Positions 1 through 9,052 of a stretch of 64,000 nucleotides of DNA are shown piece by piece. The DNA comes from Leucobacter sp. UT-8R-CII-1-4. Its GTDB lineage: Bacteria; Actinomycetota; Actinomycetes; Actinomycetales; Microbacteriaceae. A program made the position numbers and the translations under genes. Under the pieces are notes generated by a model, which was not told where the DNA came from, searched no databases, and worked only from the letters and a program-made list of their open reading frames with translations. The stretch is from the NCBI RefSeq assembly GCF_030010235.1, contig NZ_JASCRS010000001.1:806001-870000 (forward strand), in the 5' to 3' direction. Within the stretch, counting starts at the first letter, position 1; every line of letters starts with the position of its first letter.

Positions 1-616
1 GCAGCACCGTGCCAATCTGTCTTGGCGAGCTGCCCTCGGCGAACCACTCATGTTTCGCCCGCCGGCGAGCGTCAATCGACCAGCGTGCTGCCGGATCCGC
101 GAAGAACAACAGAATCATGGCGATGCGGAACATATTGTCGCCCTGATCGCCGACCATGTCGTTCATCTCGATGAAGCTCACCCAGAGCACAAAAAAGACC
201 GGAAGCACGATACGAAAGCGCCAGCCAATCATAAACAGCACGGCCAACACCATGAGCAGCAGGTAAAGCAGCGTGAATCCAACGTCGTTGGCCGCTACTG
301 CGTGGAACGCGCTGAACAGCCAGATTCTAGGAAAATCACTCACCGGTTCTGCGATTTCACCGTTCCAAGCAGACCCCGACCCAAAGGTGTACAGGCGGGT
401 GCTGAAGTTGGCGAGCAACAAGCCCAGTGCTGTGACGCCGAAGATCATCCTGGTCACGGCAAGGCCGTACAACGCCTTTTTACCGTTGAAAAGCCAAGCT
501 TCGAACCAGGCGATGGCCGAGCCAATGCCGTTCATCGCCGCCATCCAGGCGCCGGAAATCAGGCTGCCAACAAAAGCGCCAAAGCGCGCTACCGGTGTGG
601 TGCCTTGCTCGCTCAT
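1..616 (-). CDS. HTTM-domain membrane protein, 3' end cut by window edge
   Basis: The minus-strand frame is open from an ATG at 616 to the window edge, so only the N-terminal ~205 residues are present. Several hydrophobic helices are visible (around the segments GLAVTRMIFG and FTLLYLLLMVLAVLFMIG), and the arrangement matches HTTM / vitamin K-dependent carboxylase-like proteins of actinobacteria. The start overlaps the stop of the upstream DUF5819 gene by four bases (ATGA), which implies translational coupling. DUF5819 and HTTM proteins commonly occur as a pair; the biochemical role is unknown. Because the C-terminus is missing, catalytic residues cannot be checked. Confidence 0.72.
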   Translation of the reverse strand, partial: MSEQGTTPVARFGAFVGSLISGAWMAAMNGIGSAIAWFEAWLFNGKKALYGLAVTRMIFGVTALGLLLANFSTRLYTFGSGSAWNGEIAEPVSDFPRIWLFSAFHAVAANDVGFTLLYLLLMVLAVLFMIGWRFRIVLPVFFVLWVSFIEMNDMVGDQGDNMFRIAMILLFFADPAARWSIDARRRAKHEWFAEGSSPRQIGTVL

Positions 617-1485
617 TTTGTGATCCTCTCGAACTGACCGCGAAACACGTCGCCAAAATTGCCGTCGTTCTGGCCCTCGTTGACAACCAGGTCACGCCAG
701 CCCGGCAAAACGATGGTCGGCTCTGGTCGCACTGCGTCAGGGTTGTGTCGATCCTTGAAAGGAATGATGTTCTGCCTGCTCACTCGATATTGCACCTGAG
801 TGACGCCGTCACCCCAGATCGCACGGGCAACCTGTGTGGCATAGGCCGTGCTGCGATGTTCTTCCTTCAGCAGCTCGGCGATTTTCTTTTCGCGGGCTTC
901 GGCGCTGCCACCGCTCGTGTCTTCCCGCTGTTCGAGTGCAGCCTGCAACCCGATCTCCCAATCAGGCACGGTGAAGTCCCCGCCGATGACCGCGCGATCC
1001 ACGTCATTCATAGCGTCGAATGCACCCTTGTAGCTTGAAGCCAGCTCACTCGACTGGATGCCACCTCGTGGTGGAAAAAGATTGTATTTCAGCATTGATA
1101 GCTCGACGTCTGTCGCGCTTACCCAGCCGGTGGTTTCTTCAGTGCCGTCGCTATTGGTGACCACGGCTCGCACGTTGAAGTGGTAGTCACCGTTGATTGG
1201 TTCTGGCGCAAACACACTCCATGATTGCCCGAAGAGCGGGATCATGTAGCCCGAAAGCATATTGCTCGGCACCACTTCCCTGGCGTTCTCGGAGTAGGGA
1301 GCGATCCATAGAAATGATGCGAAGATGTGCCAGGCTGTGAAGATCACCGCGAGTACCGCGATGATGCGTACCCAGATCTTAGGTTTTGAGCTCTGGCTTG
1401 TCGGTTGCTCAGTCACCGACTGCTCCGAATCGTGCTCCGAAGCGCTGGTGCTTTCGCGCTCCGTGGTTGATGCTGTTGGTTTCAC
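613..1485 (-). CDS. DUF5819 family membrane-anchored protein
   Basis: This is a 290-residue protein with a Ser/Thr/Glu-rich cytoplasmic N-terminus, one transmembrane helix (about residues 38-58, VRIIAVLAVIFTAWHIFASF) and an extracytoplasmic domain with the FGQSWSVFAPEP motif typical of DUF5819. I chose the GTG at 1485 because GGAGG lies five bases upstream (1491-1495). A longer frame starting at 1557 has no ribosome site. It is the first gene of a two-gene unit with the HTTM gene, overlapping it by ATGA. The function is not established; the partner suggests a membrane complex. Confidence 0.8.
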   Translation of the reverse strand: MKPTASTTERESTSASEHDSEQSVTEQPTSQSSKPKIWVRIIAVLAVIFTAWHIFASFLWIAPYSENAREVVPSNMLSGYMIPLFGQSWSVFAPEPINGDYHFNVRAVVTNSDGTEETTGWVSATDVELSMLKYNLFPPRGGIQSSELASSYKGAFDAMNDVDRAVIGGDFTVPDWEIGLQAALEQREDTSGGSAEAREKKIAELLKEEHRSTAYATQVARAIWGDGVTQVQYRVSRQNIIPFKDRHNPDAVRPEPTIVLPGWRDLVVNEGQNDGNFGDVFRGQFERITK

Positions 1486-1583
1486 GCTAGCCTCCGGGCG
1501 CGATGGGCGTGCACACATCCATGACATCCGTGCATGTGACCCGCCTTTGTTGATCATCTGCTGTAAATCTAACCGAAAAGCGG

Positions 1584-1619
1584 GATGCGGCCGGGAGTTT
1601 TTTCACTCCCGGCCGCATC
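1584..1619 (-). terminator. Hairpin terminator after the choice-of-anchor G gene
   Basis: A perfect 14-bp stem (1584-1597 with 1606-1619) closes an 8-base loop, 24 bases beyond the stop of the surface-protein gene. It separates that gene from the co-oriented DUF5819 gene. The T-tract after the stem is weak. Confidence 0.7.
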
Positions 1620-1642
1620 TCACGATCTAGCTAGCTACAGCC

Positions 1643-4600
1643 TTACTGCTGAGCCGCCTTGCGACGCTGACTAGCAACAACAGCGAGGCCACCGATCAGC
1701 AGTAGCACAAGTGCCGCCACCGCGATACCAGTTGCCTGAGCAGCGCCAGTGTTCACCAGCTTCTGCCCGCCGCTAGCGTTTGCCGCGCCCTGCGAAGCCG
1801 CCTGCGAGGCAGCGCTTGCCTTCACCGTTGCATTCGCAGATGCCTGCGTTGTTGCATCAGCGTTCGCCGTCACATCGGCACCCGCGCGGGCGGTTGCCGA
1901 AGCAGTCGCCGACGCACTTGCTGCTGCGTCAGCCGTCGAGTCGGCGTTTGCCGCCTGACGGGCCGAAGCCTCAGCCGCCGAAGCAGCATTCGCGTTAGCC
2001 TCAGCCTCTGCTCGAGCATCGGCACTGGCGTTGGCGCTTGCCGAGTGATCGGCACTCGCCTGAGCTGCAGTTGTTGCCGAAGCGTTCGCCTGCGCCGAGG
2101 TGTCAGCAGAAGCAGTCGCCGAGGCGGTCACCGCAACGTTCGCACGAGCCGCGGTTTCGGCAGCTGCCTGAGCTGCCGCTTCGGCGTTCGCCGTCGCCTG
2201 CGCCGAAGCGCTTGCGGTTGCGGTCGTCGAAGCGTTCGCCAGAGCCGAGGTCTCGGCCGCAGCCTGAGCTGCCGCATTCGCATTGCTGTCGGCCTGAGCC
2301 GAAGCAGACGCCGAAGCCGACGCGTTCACATCAGCGGCGGCCTGAGCCGAAGCCGTTGTAGACGCATTGGTCTGCGCTGCCGCCGCCGAAGACGCGTCAG
2401 CATCAACGTTCGCGGCCGCAGTGCTTGATGCGTCCTGCACGGCGTTAGCATCTGCCGTCGAAGTTGCCGCTGCAAGAGCTTGCGAGCCGGCGTTCTGCGA
2501 AGCATTTGCCGAAGCATCTGCCTGCACGTTGGCACGAGCAGCAGCCTGAGCCGCAGCTTCGGAGTTAGCGGTAGCTGCGGCACTCGCGTCACTATCGGTG
2601 AGCGAGTAGGCAGCGGCCTGAGCCGCAGCCTGAGCTGCTGGGTTGCTGTGACTATCAGCGTCTGCCGAGGCAGATGCCGAAGCCGAAGCGTTGGCATTTG
2701 CACGAACATTCGCTGCTGCGTCCTGCGAAGCATCAGCTGATGCACCGGTGGAGCCACTCGAATCGGCTGTCGCCGAGTTCATTGCCGCCGCGCGAGCAGC
2801 TGACGCCGAATCGAAATCAGCCGAATTGTCGCCACTGGCATCGGAGTCTGCATTCTGATCAGCAGAAGCAGTCGCTGCCGCCGAAGCGGTCGCTGCTGCT
2901 TGCGAAGTCGATGCCGCCGAAGCCTGGGCTGCCGAGTTTGCACTCGTGGTCACGTCAGCGGAAGCCGCAGCCGATGCATCTGCATCGACAGCGGTGTAAG
3001 CCGCAGCGTCCGCTGCCGCGCTTGCATCGCTGTTCGCAGCAGCCGAAGCGTCGCTATCTGCCGCCGCGTAAGCAGCAGCTCGCGCCGCAGCCTGAGCTGC
3101 TGCCTGCTGGTCGCCATTTGCGTTCGCTGAAGCCGAAGCCGAAGCCGAAGCATTTGCATTTGCGCGCACATCGGCAGTGGCATCCTGCGAAGCATCGGAC
3201 GAGGCATTCGCCTCACTACTTGCTGCCGAGTTTGCTGAGGCCTGCGATGCCGCACGAGCATCGACCGTGCCAGCAACCGAACCCGCAGCCGAGGCATTCG
3301 CGTCTGCACCTGAGGTGCTGTCTGCGCTTGCCTGAGCTGAGGCCTGAGCCGAAGCGTTTGTGGCCGTGGTCGCAGTTGCAGATGCGTTCGTCGAAGCGTT
3401 AGCTTCTACGCTCGCCCTTGCCGCCGCACGAGCCGCGGCTTCTGCATTGGGATCTGCCGCTGCGTCTGCTGCGGTTGAGTTGTCGGCCATTGCTGCAGCC
3501 TCAGCTGCGGCCTGTGCCGCAACTTCGTTATTGCCGTTGGCCTGAGCCGATGCGGCCGCCGATGCCGAAGCATTGGAGTTTGCCGCTGGGTCTGGCTGAC
3601 TGTCAACAACGGTTGAACCTGTCGCTGTGCGACCGCTGTCGTTACCGGTTGCCGAGAAGTTCAGCGTCGTGCCGTCTGCGAGGGCAGCCGAAGCAACACA
3701 GGTCACGGTGAAGGCACCTGAACCATCAGCAACTACCGGTGTGCCGGAGGCTACCGCGCAGCTTGCCGGCAGGGTCAGGGTTGCTGCTTCACCTGGCGCA
3801 AAGTTGCCGCCGGTGATGGTGACAGTGCCTCCCGGTTCGACCGGATTCGGTGATGCGGTTAGCGTTGCAACCGCTCGCGAAATTGCTGCGGTGGTGGTCG
3901 CAGTGCGACCGCTATCACCGGTGGCAACAAAGGTCGCTGTGCCCGGGGCCATTGTCGCTGGCACTGTCCAGGTGTAGCTAATGTTGCCGCTGGTATCAGC
4001 GTTCACAGTTGCTGTGGTGCCGTCTGGCAGTGTGATGGTCACGTTTTCGCCAGGTACAAAGCCGGTGCCGGTGATCGTGCTGGTACCGCCCTGTACTGCG
4101 TCACTCGCAGCCAGTGTTGGCTCAATGACTTCGGTGGTTGCGGTATCGCTTCGACCTTCACCGTCGGTTGCAGTGAAGGTGACAGTACCGAACGCCTGAG
4201 AGGCAGGTACGGTCCACGTTTGAGCGAAGGCCCCGTTGGTGTCGGCAGTGGTTGCGAGCGCTGGATCATCAGTACCGTTCACTGCAATCGTGATTGGTGA
4301 ATCCGCGGTGAAGGTCGCGCCGGTCAGGGTCACCACGTCTCCGCGCACTACCTGTGCGGGGGTGGCGGTGAGCGAGGCCGCAGGATCCTCGGCCATTACC
4401 GTTGACGAAGCAACTTCAACGCCAACCGCAGCGCTACCAAGCACGCCAGGCAACACGCGAACGGCGAGCGCACGCACGGTGTAGCTGTCCGGGCCAAGAT
4501 CACCCGTTGTCTGCTCGTTGATCGTGACAGTCGCAAGCGCGTTCAGTACCTGCTTGAGCAGCGAACCGTTGTTGCCAAGCAGTCCATCCAGCAGCGGGTT

Positions 4601-6082
4601 CAATACGCTCAGCAGGGTTGGTGTGACATTGCTGACCGCGGTGTTGATGATCGGGCTGATTACCTGACCAACAGCACTGGTGAGGTCGGTCACCAGGGTG
4701 CTCAGCAGGCCGAGCAGAGGGTTGAGCAATCCACCGAGCACTCCGCTGCCGGTCAGTTCGAACTTCACCGGGGTGTAGCCGCTCTGCCCGAGCAAACCAC
4801 CGAGTGTGGCTGGCTGCAGGTTGGTGTCGAGGAGTGACGCGCTTACACCAGCGAGTGGAATAGTAAGCAGGTTTGCGTCAATTGCGAGGTCGAGACCGAT
4901 CTCGAGACTGTACAGGCCTTCCTGCACGATTCGAGTCGCATTCGCGGTCAGCGAGTTTGGGTAGGTGGCAGGTGAACCGGTAAGTGCGTTCAGCAAACCA
5001 CTCGCGATTGCTTCAACGGTTTCCGCTTCAAGCAGATCAGTATTCGCTGGCAGGCTGTTGAGGGTGAGGCCTTCGTACTTGCCGCCTGGGCCGATCAGCA
5101 GCTGCTCAAGGTTTGCTCGAACAACGCCGTTCTCAAGGTCAACCTCGATCGAGGCCGGTGTCGTTGCAGTTGCGTTATTGATGGTTGTCGAGAGCAGTTC
5201 GCTTCGTACCGAGCCGACGAGTCCGGTGGTGTTGATCTCAAAACGATCCATCTGCGAGGTCAGTCCACCGACCAATGGCAGGTTGAGATTCACCGCATTG
5301 ACAAGACCGCTCACGGTTTGTGTCAGCGCACCACTTGGCCCGACGAGTGCGTCGATTGAGGTACCAGCGGTGCCGACGATGTCGTCTACAGCTCCGGTGA
5401 CGGTACCGAGGATCGGCGCGCTCAATTCAGCATTGAGGTCGGCGATCGCGTAGGAACGATCAACCACGCCATCGGTTTTTTCGGCACGTGAGCTGAGCAC
5501 GCCGAGCTCAATCTTTGCGCCATCCAACAGCTGATCTGTCAGGCCAGTGATGTTGAGCTGGCTGAAAAGGTGGGTGAGATCGAGCGACGCTGGCTCGTAT
5601 CCGGGACTGTTACGAACGAGGTCAAGGTTAATTGCGCCCTGATCGTTTACTGCACCCGAGGCGCTAATCGACGAGGTCTCAGATGGCGAGATTGCGTAAC
5701 TTTGCACTAGGCCGATGTTGCTACCGAGGTCGAGTAGTCCGGGGGCTGTGCCGTCGGTGAGCAGCGGCAGGGTGAGGTTGCCGAGGTTCAGGTCGACGAG
5801 TCCGTTCAGAAGCGCCGCATTGAGCATCTCGCTTTCGGGGCTTGTGCCATTTGAGAACTCGGTCTGCGCGAGTCCTGCGCCTGCAACGTCGAGGCCGAGG
5901 CCTGGCACGTAGAGGAAATGTGAGTGCGCTGCCGAAACCTCGTTCGGGTCGAGCGTCTGCTCATCGGCGTTCGAGGCCGCGACGCCGGTGGCGACTCCTG
6001 CCATCGTGAGCGCCAACGCAGTTGTGAAGGCTATGGGCCGAGAGGCCCGCCTCCATCTCTGCTGTAGGTCTTTGCGTTTCAA
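1643..6082 (-). CDS. Choice-of-anchor G family surface protein with Ala/Ser/Asn-rich tract
   Basis: The protein has 1479 residues. It carries a signal peptide (ASRPIAFTTALALTMAGVATG...), a large N-terminal region rich in LLNGLVDLNLGNLTLP-like segments typical of choice-of-anchor G proteins, and three Ig-like repeats (about residues 565-820, with PGETVTITG-like strands). A low-complexity Ala/Ser/Asn/Asp/Thr tract (about 830-1440) follows, then a C-terminal sorting signal LVNTG + hydrophobic helix + RRK. I chose TTG at 6082 because GGGGGA precedes it and the signal peptide then begins normally; an in-frame ATG 96 bases upstream lacks a ribosome site. It is probably a wall-anchored adhesin with the Ala/Ser tract as stalk. 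The divergent LuxR-type gene at 6430 could regulate it. Confidence 0.85.
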   Translation of the reverse strand: MKRKDLQQRWRRASRPIAFTTALALTMAGVATGVAASNADEQTLDPNEVSAAHSHFLYVPGLGLDVAGAGLAQTEFSNGTSPESEMLNAALLNGLVDLNLGNLTLPLLTDGTAPGLLDLGSNIGLVQSYAISPSETSSISASGAVNDQGAINLDLVRNSPGYEPASLDLTHLFSQLNITGLTDQLLDGAKIELGVLSSRAEKTDGVVDRSYAIADLNAELSAPILGTVTGAVDDIVGTAGTSIDALVGPSGALTQTVSGLVNAVNLNLPLVGGLTSQMDRFEINTTGLVGSVRSELLSTTINNATATTPASIEVDLENGVVRANLEQLLIGPGGKYEGLTLNSLPANTDLLEAETVEAIASGLLNALTGSPATYPNSLTANATRIVQEGLYSLEIGLDLAIDANLLTIPLAGVSASLLDTNLQPATLGGLLGQSGYTPVKFELTGSGVLGGLLNPLLGLLSTLVTDLTSAVGQVISPIINTAVSNVTPTLLSVLNPLLDGLLGNNGSLLKQVLNALATVTINEQTTGDLGPDSYTVRALAVRVLPGVLGSAAVGVEVASSTVMAEDPAASLTATPAQVVRGDVVTLTGATFTADSPITIAVNGTDDPALATTADTNGAFAQTWTVPASQAFGTVTFTATDGEGRSDTATTEVIEPTLAASDAVQGGTSTITGTGFVPGENVTITLPDGTTATVNADTSGNISYTWTVPATMAPGTATFVATGDSGRTATTTAAISRAVATLTASPNPVEPGGTVTITGGNFAPGEAATLTLPASCAVASGTPVVADGSGAFTVTCVASAALADGTTLNFSATGNDSGRTATGSTVVDSQPDPAANSNASASAAASAQANGNNEVAAQAAAEAAAMADNSTAADAAADPNAEAAARAAARASVEANASTNASATATTATNASAQASAQASADSTSGADANASAAGSVAGTVDARAASQASANSAASSEANASSDASQDATADVRANANASASASASANANGDQQAAAQAAARAAAYAAADSDASAAANSDASAAADAAAYTAVDADASAAASADVTTSANSAAQASAASTSQAAATASAAATASADQNADSDASGDNSADFDSASAARAAAMNSATADSSGSTGASADASQDAAANVRANANASASASASADADSHSNPAAQAAAQAAAYSLTDSDASAAATANSEAAAQAAARANVQADASANASQNAGSQALAAATSTADANAVQDASSTAAANVDADASSAAAAQTNASTTASAQAAADVNASASASASAQADSNANAAAQAAAETSALANASTTATASASAQATANAEAAAQAAAETAARANVAVTASATASADTSAQANASATTAAQASADHSASANASADARAEAEANANAASAAEASARQAANADSTADAAASASATASATARAGADVTANADATTQASANATVKASAASQAASQGAANASGGQKLVNTGAAQATGIAVAALVLLLIGGLAVVASQRRKAAQQ
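1760..3600 (-). repeat. Coding low-complexity tract of degenerate Ala/Ser/Asn/Asp repeats
   Basis: This ~1.8-kb stretch encodes about 610 residues drawn almost only from Ala, Ser, Asn, Asp, Thr, Gln, Glu and Val. Units such as AAQAAARA, NASASASA and ANASADA recur without a fixed period. Many spurious frames in it on both strands are shadows of this composition. It probably forms a long stalk in the surface protein. Confidence 0.8.
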
Positions 6083-6371
6083 GGCGTTCCCCCAAAAGTT
6101 GGTGTGTCTTGTCTGATCAAAAAGGGTCAGTAAACCGCCGAAGACACATAGCGGTTTGCAGTGAGCGTAAGACAGCAAGGCCCGATCTGACGATGCGCGT
6201 AGGTATCACCGAGCAACGCGCAACATGGGCCTGAGACAAAATTGCAAAATACTGAGTTTTATTCGTTTAGCCCCGAAAAGATGCCATTTCATAGGTATAG
6301 GTATTTGGCAAGCCCCTTGGCGATCATTGACATGAGGCTAAAATCATCCTCAAGTCAATAGCTACCGCGCT

Positions 6372-6388
6372 GAACAGGGTCTCTGTTC
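6372..6388. promoter_or_regulatory. Candidate operator dyad upstream of the AAA-LuxR gene
   Basis: GAACAG-N5-CTGTTC is a perfect 6+6 dyad 42 bases upstream of the regulator start. It lies in the 347-base divergent spacer (6083-6429) between the surface protein and the regulator. No convincing -35/-10 pair was found near it; a TTGACA at 6327-6332 lacks a good -10. The binding protein is unknown. Confidence 0.35.
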
Positions 6389-6429
6389 GGTTCGGAACGC
6401 CAGGCAAACATGGGGGGAGGGAGTTTGGC

Positions 6430-8976
6430 GTGCCACGTGATGAACTGCTTGATCAGCTGACGCTCGAGTTAGCTCAAACCGACGCCGTCCTCGTGATTGG
6501 TCCACGACAGAGCGGCAAAAAACACGCCCTCGACGCCTTCGCAGCACGACTGGACGAAAGCCAGTCTCAACACTGCGTTATCGCACACAACGACCCAAAA
6601 GCTCTCGACCTGGTACGCGCCGCGCGGCCAGGTCAAATTTTGCTCTTCAACAATCTCGAACTCGCCGATGCAGAAATGTTGCGAGCTCTCGCAGACCAAG
6701 TAGCGGCCGGAGTAAAAGTTGTTGGTACCCTCGGCACCGACGAAGACACCCGCACCTACGATGAAGTGATTCGCGACCTAAGCACCTCAGCGCATCCGGC
6801 CGCGAGCGCCCTCGCGCAAACTCAAAACCTCCGCCTCAGTCCGCTCTCTCAAGAACAGGCCGAACGGCTCGCCCACAGCAAACAGCTGGTGCCACTCGAT
6901 TCGGTCACCATCGGAGCAATCGCGCAACTGTCATGGGGCAGACCGGGTTGGCTCATCGATCTGCTCAAATTGGCCGCCTCCGGAAAGGTGCTGGCCGATC
7001 CGCTACCCCAAATCAAGGGCGTCAATTCAAGCGACATGCACCTGCCTGCGCTGAGCTTCGCCTCGCGGGCCGCCAAAACCCATCTTGAACAAGAGAGCAT
7101 TGCAGCAGCCATTGTGCTTTCGAAACTCGATGCGAGAACCCTAGACGGGGCCACCCATCTTGTCGGAAATGAACACGTACTTGCCCTGCGCAATGCCGGG
7201 ATTCTAGTCACCAACTCAGCCAACTCTGGGCTGTACGGGGTCCCGGAAATCTACGCGGCTGCGCTTGAGCCGCATGTCGACCTAGCCCTGCTCGGTCGCA
7301 CCGCCTCTGCATCAGCGAGCGTGCTCCTGATGCAAGAGTCAATTGGAATCGCGATCTCCATGCGCGAGTCCGTATTTTGCGCTTGGGCCTACGAGCCGCA
7401 AACGATTGCCACTGAGACAATCGATCATTCTCACCAACGCACGAATCAGGTTCACTCAAGAATCGCCACCCAAACAGCTTCAGTGCTCCTGCTATTCGGT
7501 CGCACAGAATCTCGCGACCTCATGTTGCGGGCAAGCGCCGCAACCAGCTTCTCCGACATCAATAGAGTTCGTGCCGCAACAATTTTCCGTGGGCCAATCG
7601 AAGGCCTACGGACCTTCCGCTCAGTACTCGAAGAGACGGCAGCAGAGCAAAACTCCGAAGCACTCGGCGCAGCGCGCACACCAGAGGCGCAACTATCGCT
7701 CGACTTTTTACATCAGCAACTCATTGCGGCGCATGACGGCACCACCACACAAACCGGGCCGCTCAACCTGGGTTCGATGCAATCAACCCAAAAACACCAG
7801 CAACCGGGCGACAACAATACGATCAATGCGAAGCGAGTGTTCGCTCGGCTCAACGATGCGCTGCCACTCGGCGAAGACGCGCCCGCGATATTTGAGGCAG
7901 CCTGCTCGCACCCCGTATTTGAAGTGGCGCTGCTTGCCGAACAGCTCTTCGCACTCGACCAATTGCGACTCGGCGTGCAACCCTCACCCCACTTCACACA
8001 AGCGGGCTCAGCTGGACGTATTGCTGGAGCCAAACACACCACCTCACGGTTCCATCGCATCTCAGGTCTCGCGGTGTCTGGCACCGACGAGTTGCATGAC
8101 CTATTGGCGACTGCAGCAGTGACCGAGGCCATTATTTCCCTGCTCACCGCAGAACACACTTCGGCTGTTGAAGAGTTGCAGCACACGGTCGCTCGACTCC
8201 CCGGGGCTCTGCTGCATTCGATCTGGGCACGGCACTTCACGGCGGCAGTCACCGCTATTGCCGCCGGCGATACCCCGCGAGCCGTACTTGAGTGGCAATT
8301 GCTCAGCAAAGCGCTGCCCTACTTTTTGCCGCAGCGCGTGCGCACCCTCGTTTCAGAAATCGGCGAAGAACTCAGCGAGAAAGGCAATGGCGGACACTCC
8401 GAGAGTCGCCACTTCATGCTCGACTACGTACTTGGAGACTTCGACGCCATCAGGCTGCCCAAGCACTCAAATCTCGCCCGGGCAAAAGGGGCACCCCCCT
8501 CCAGTCCGCTACCGATCTACCGCCTCATCTCTGCACATCTCAGCGCGCGAGAAGCGCAGAACCCAGTAGCGCTGCAACGCATCGCCCAGGTGCTCCAAGC
8601 GCAACACTTGTGGGCACCAGCCGCCTACGCACTGCTCAATGCACGCGCCATTTTTCTGCGACGCCGGGCGACCGGCAGCGTGACCTACTGCAATGGGCTC
8701 ATCGAGTCGCTCAACGAACAGGCTCGACGCTACGCGCCATGGTTCACTGCAGAAGCGCTCGAACCGCCGCGAACAGTTCGACTCACCAGACGTGAAACAT
8801 CAGTCACCCAGTTGTGCGCCGAAGGCCTCAGCAATAGGCAGATCGCCGAACGGCTTGAAGTGAGCATCCGCACGGTTGAATCGCACCTCGCCTCTGCTCG
8901 CGCCAAGCTCGGCGCAGGCAGACGCGCACAGCTCGCGGAGCGGTTCCAAGAACTCGTCAAGCTCACAGCCACGTAA
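6430..8976 (+). CDS. Large AAA-ATPase LuxR-family transcriptional regulator
   Basis: The 848-residue protein starts at GTG 6430 behind GGGGGGAGGG. The N-terminus has a P-loop (VIGPRQSGKKHA, about residues 21-32) followed by a Walker-B-like ILLFNNLE, as in MalT/LuxR-type STAND regulators. A long helical middle region follows. The C-terminus is a canonical LuxR helix-turn-helix (about 785-840) with LTRRETSVTQLCAEGLSNRQ and RTVESH. It is probably an ATP-dependent signal-responsive activator. Divergent orientation to the choice-of-anchor G gene suggests control of that surface protein, but this is inference. The ligand is unknown. Confidence 0.85.
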   Translation: MPRDELLDQLTLELAQTDAVLVIGPRQSGKKHALDAFAARLDESQSQHCVIAHNDPKALDLVRAARPGQILLFNNLELADAEMLRALADQVAAGVKVVGTLGTDEDTRTYDEVIRDLSTSAHPAASALAQTQNLRLSPLSQEQAERLAHSKQLVPLDSVTIGAIAQLSWGRPGWLIDLLKLAASGKVLADPLPQIKGVNSSDMHLPALSFASRAAKTHLEQESIAAAIVLSKLDARTLDGATHLVGNEHVLALRNAGILVTNSANSGLYGVPEIYAAALEPHVDLALLGRTASASASVLLMQESIGIAISMRESVFCAWAYEPQTIATETIDHSHQRTNQVHSRIATQTASVLLLFGRTESRDLMLRASAATSFSDINRVRAATIFRGPIEGLRTFRSVLEETAAEQNSEALGAARTPEAQLSLDFLHQQLIAAHDGTTTQTGPLNLGSMQSTQKHQQPGDNNTINAKRVFARLNDALPLGEDAPAIFEAACSHPVFEVALLAEQLFALDQLRLGVQPSPHFTQAGSAGRIAGAKHTTSRFHRISGLAVSGTDELHDLLATAAVTEAIISLLTAEHTSAVEELQHTVARLPGALLHSIWARHFTAAVTAIAAGDTPRAVLEWQLLSKALPYFLPQRVRTLVSEIGEELSEKGNGGHSESRHFMLDYVLGDFDAIRLPKHSNLARAKGAPPSSPLPIYRLISAHLSAREAQNPVALQRIAQVLQAQHLWAPAAYALLNARAIFLRRRATGSVTYCNGLIESLNEQARRYAPWFTAEALEPPRTVRLTRRETSVTQLCAEGLSNRQIAERLEVSIRTVESHLASARAKLGAGRRAQLAERFQELVKLTAT

Positions 8977-9052
8977 TCTCTTCAGTGGCTCGCCCATTCG
9001 CGGGCCATTCGCACGTGTCAAGCGCACAGCAGACGGTGCGAGAATAGGTCAC

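Noticed and set aside
1780..3600. Many open frames on the plus strand and in other minus frames across the surface-protein repeat
   Set aside because: They are Pro/Arg/Gln-rich shadows of the Ala/Ser codon tract and have no ribosome sites.
1760..3600. CRISPR array suspected from repetitive DNA
   Set aside because: The repeats are codon-level, without constant repeat and spacer lengths, and lie inside a coding frame.
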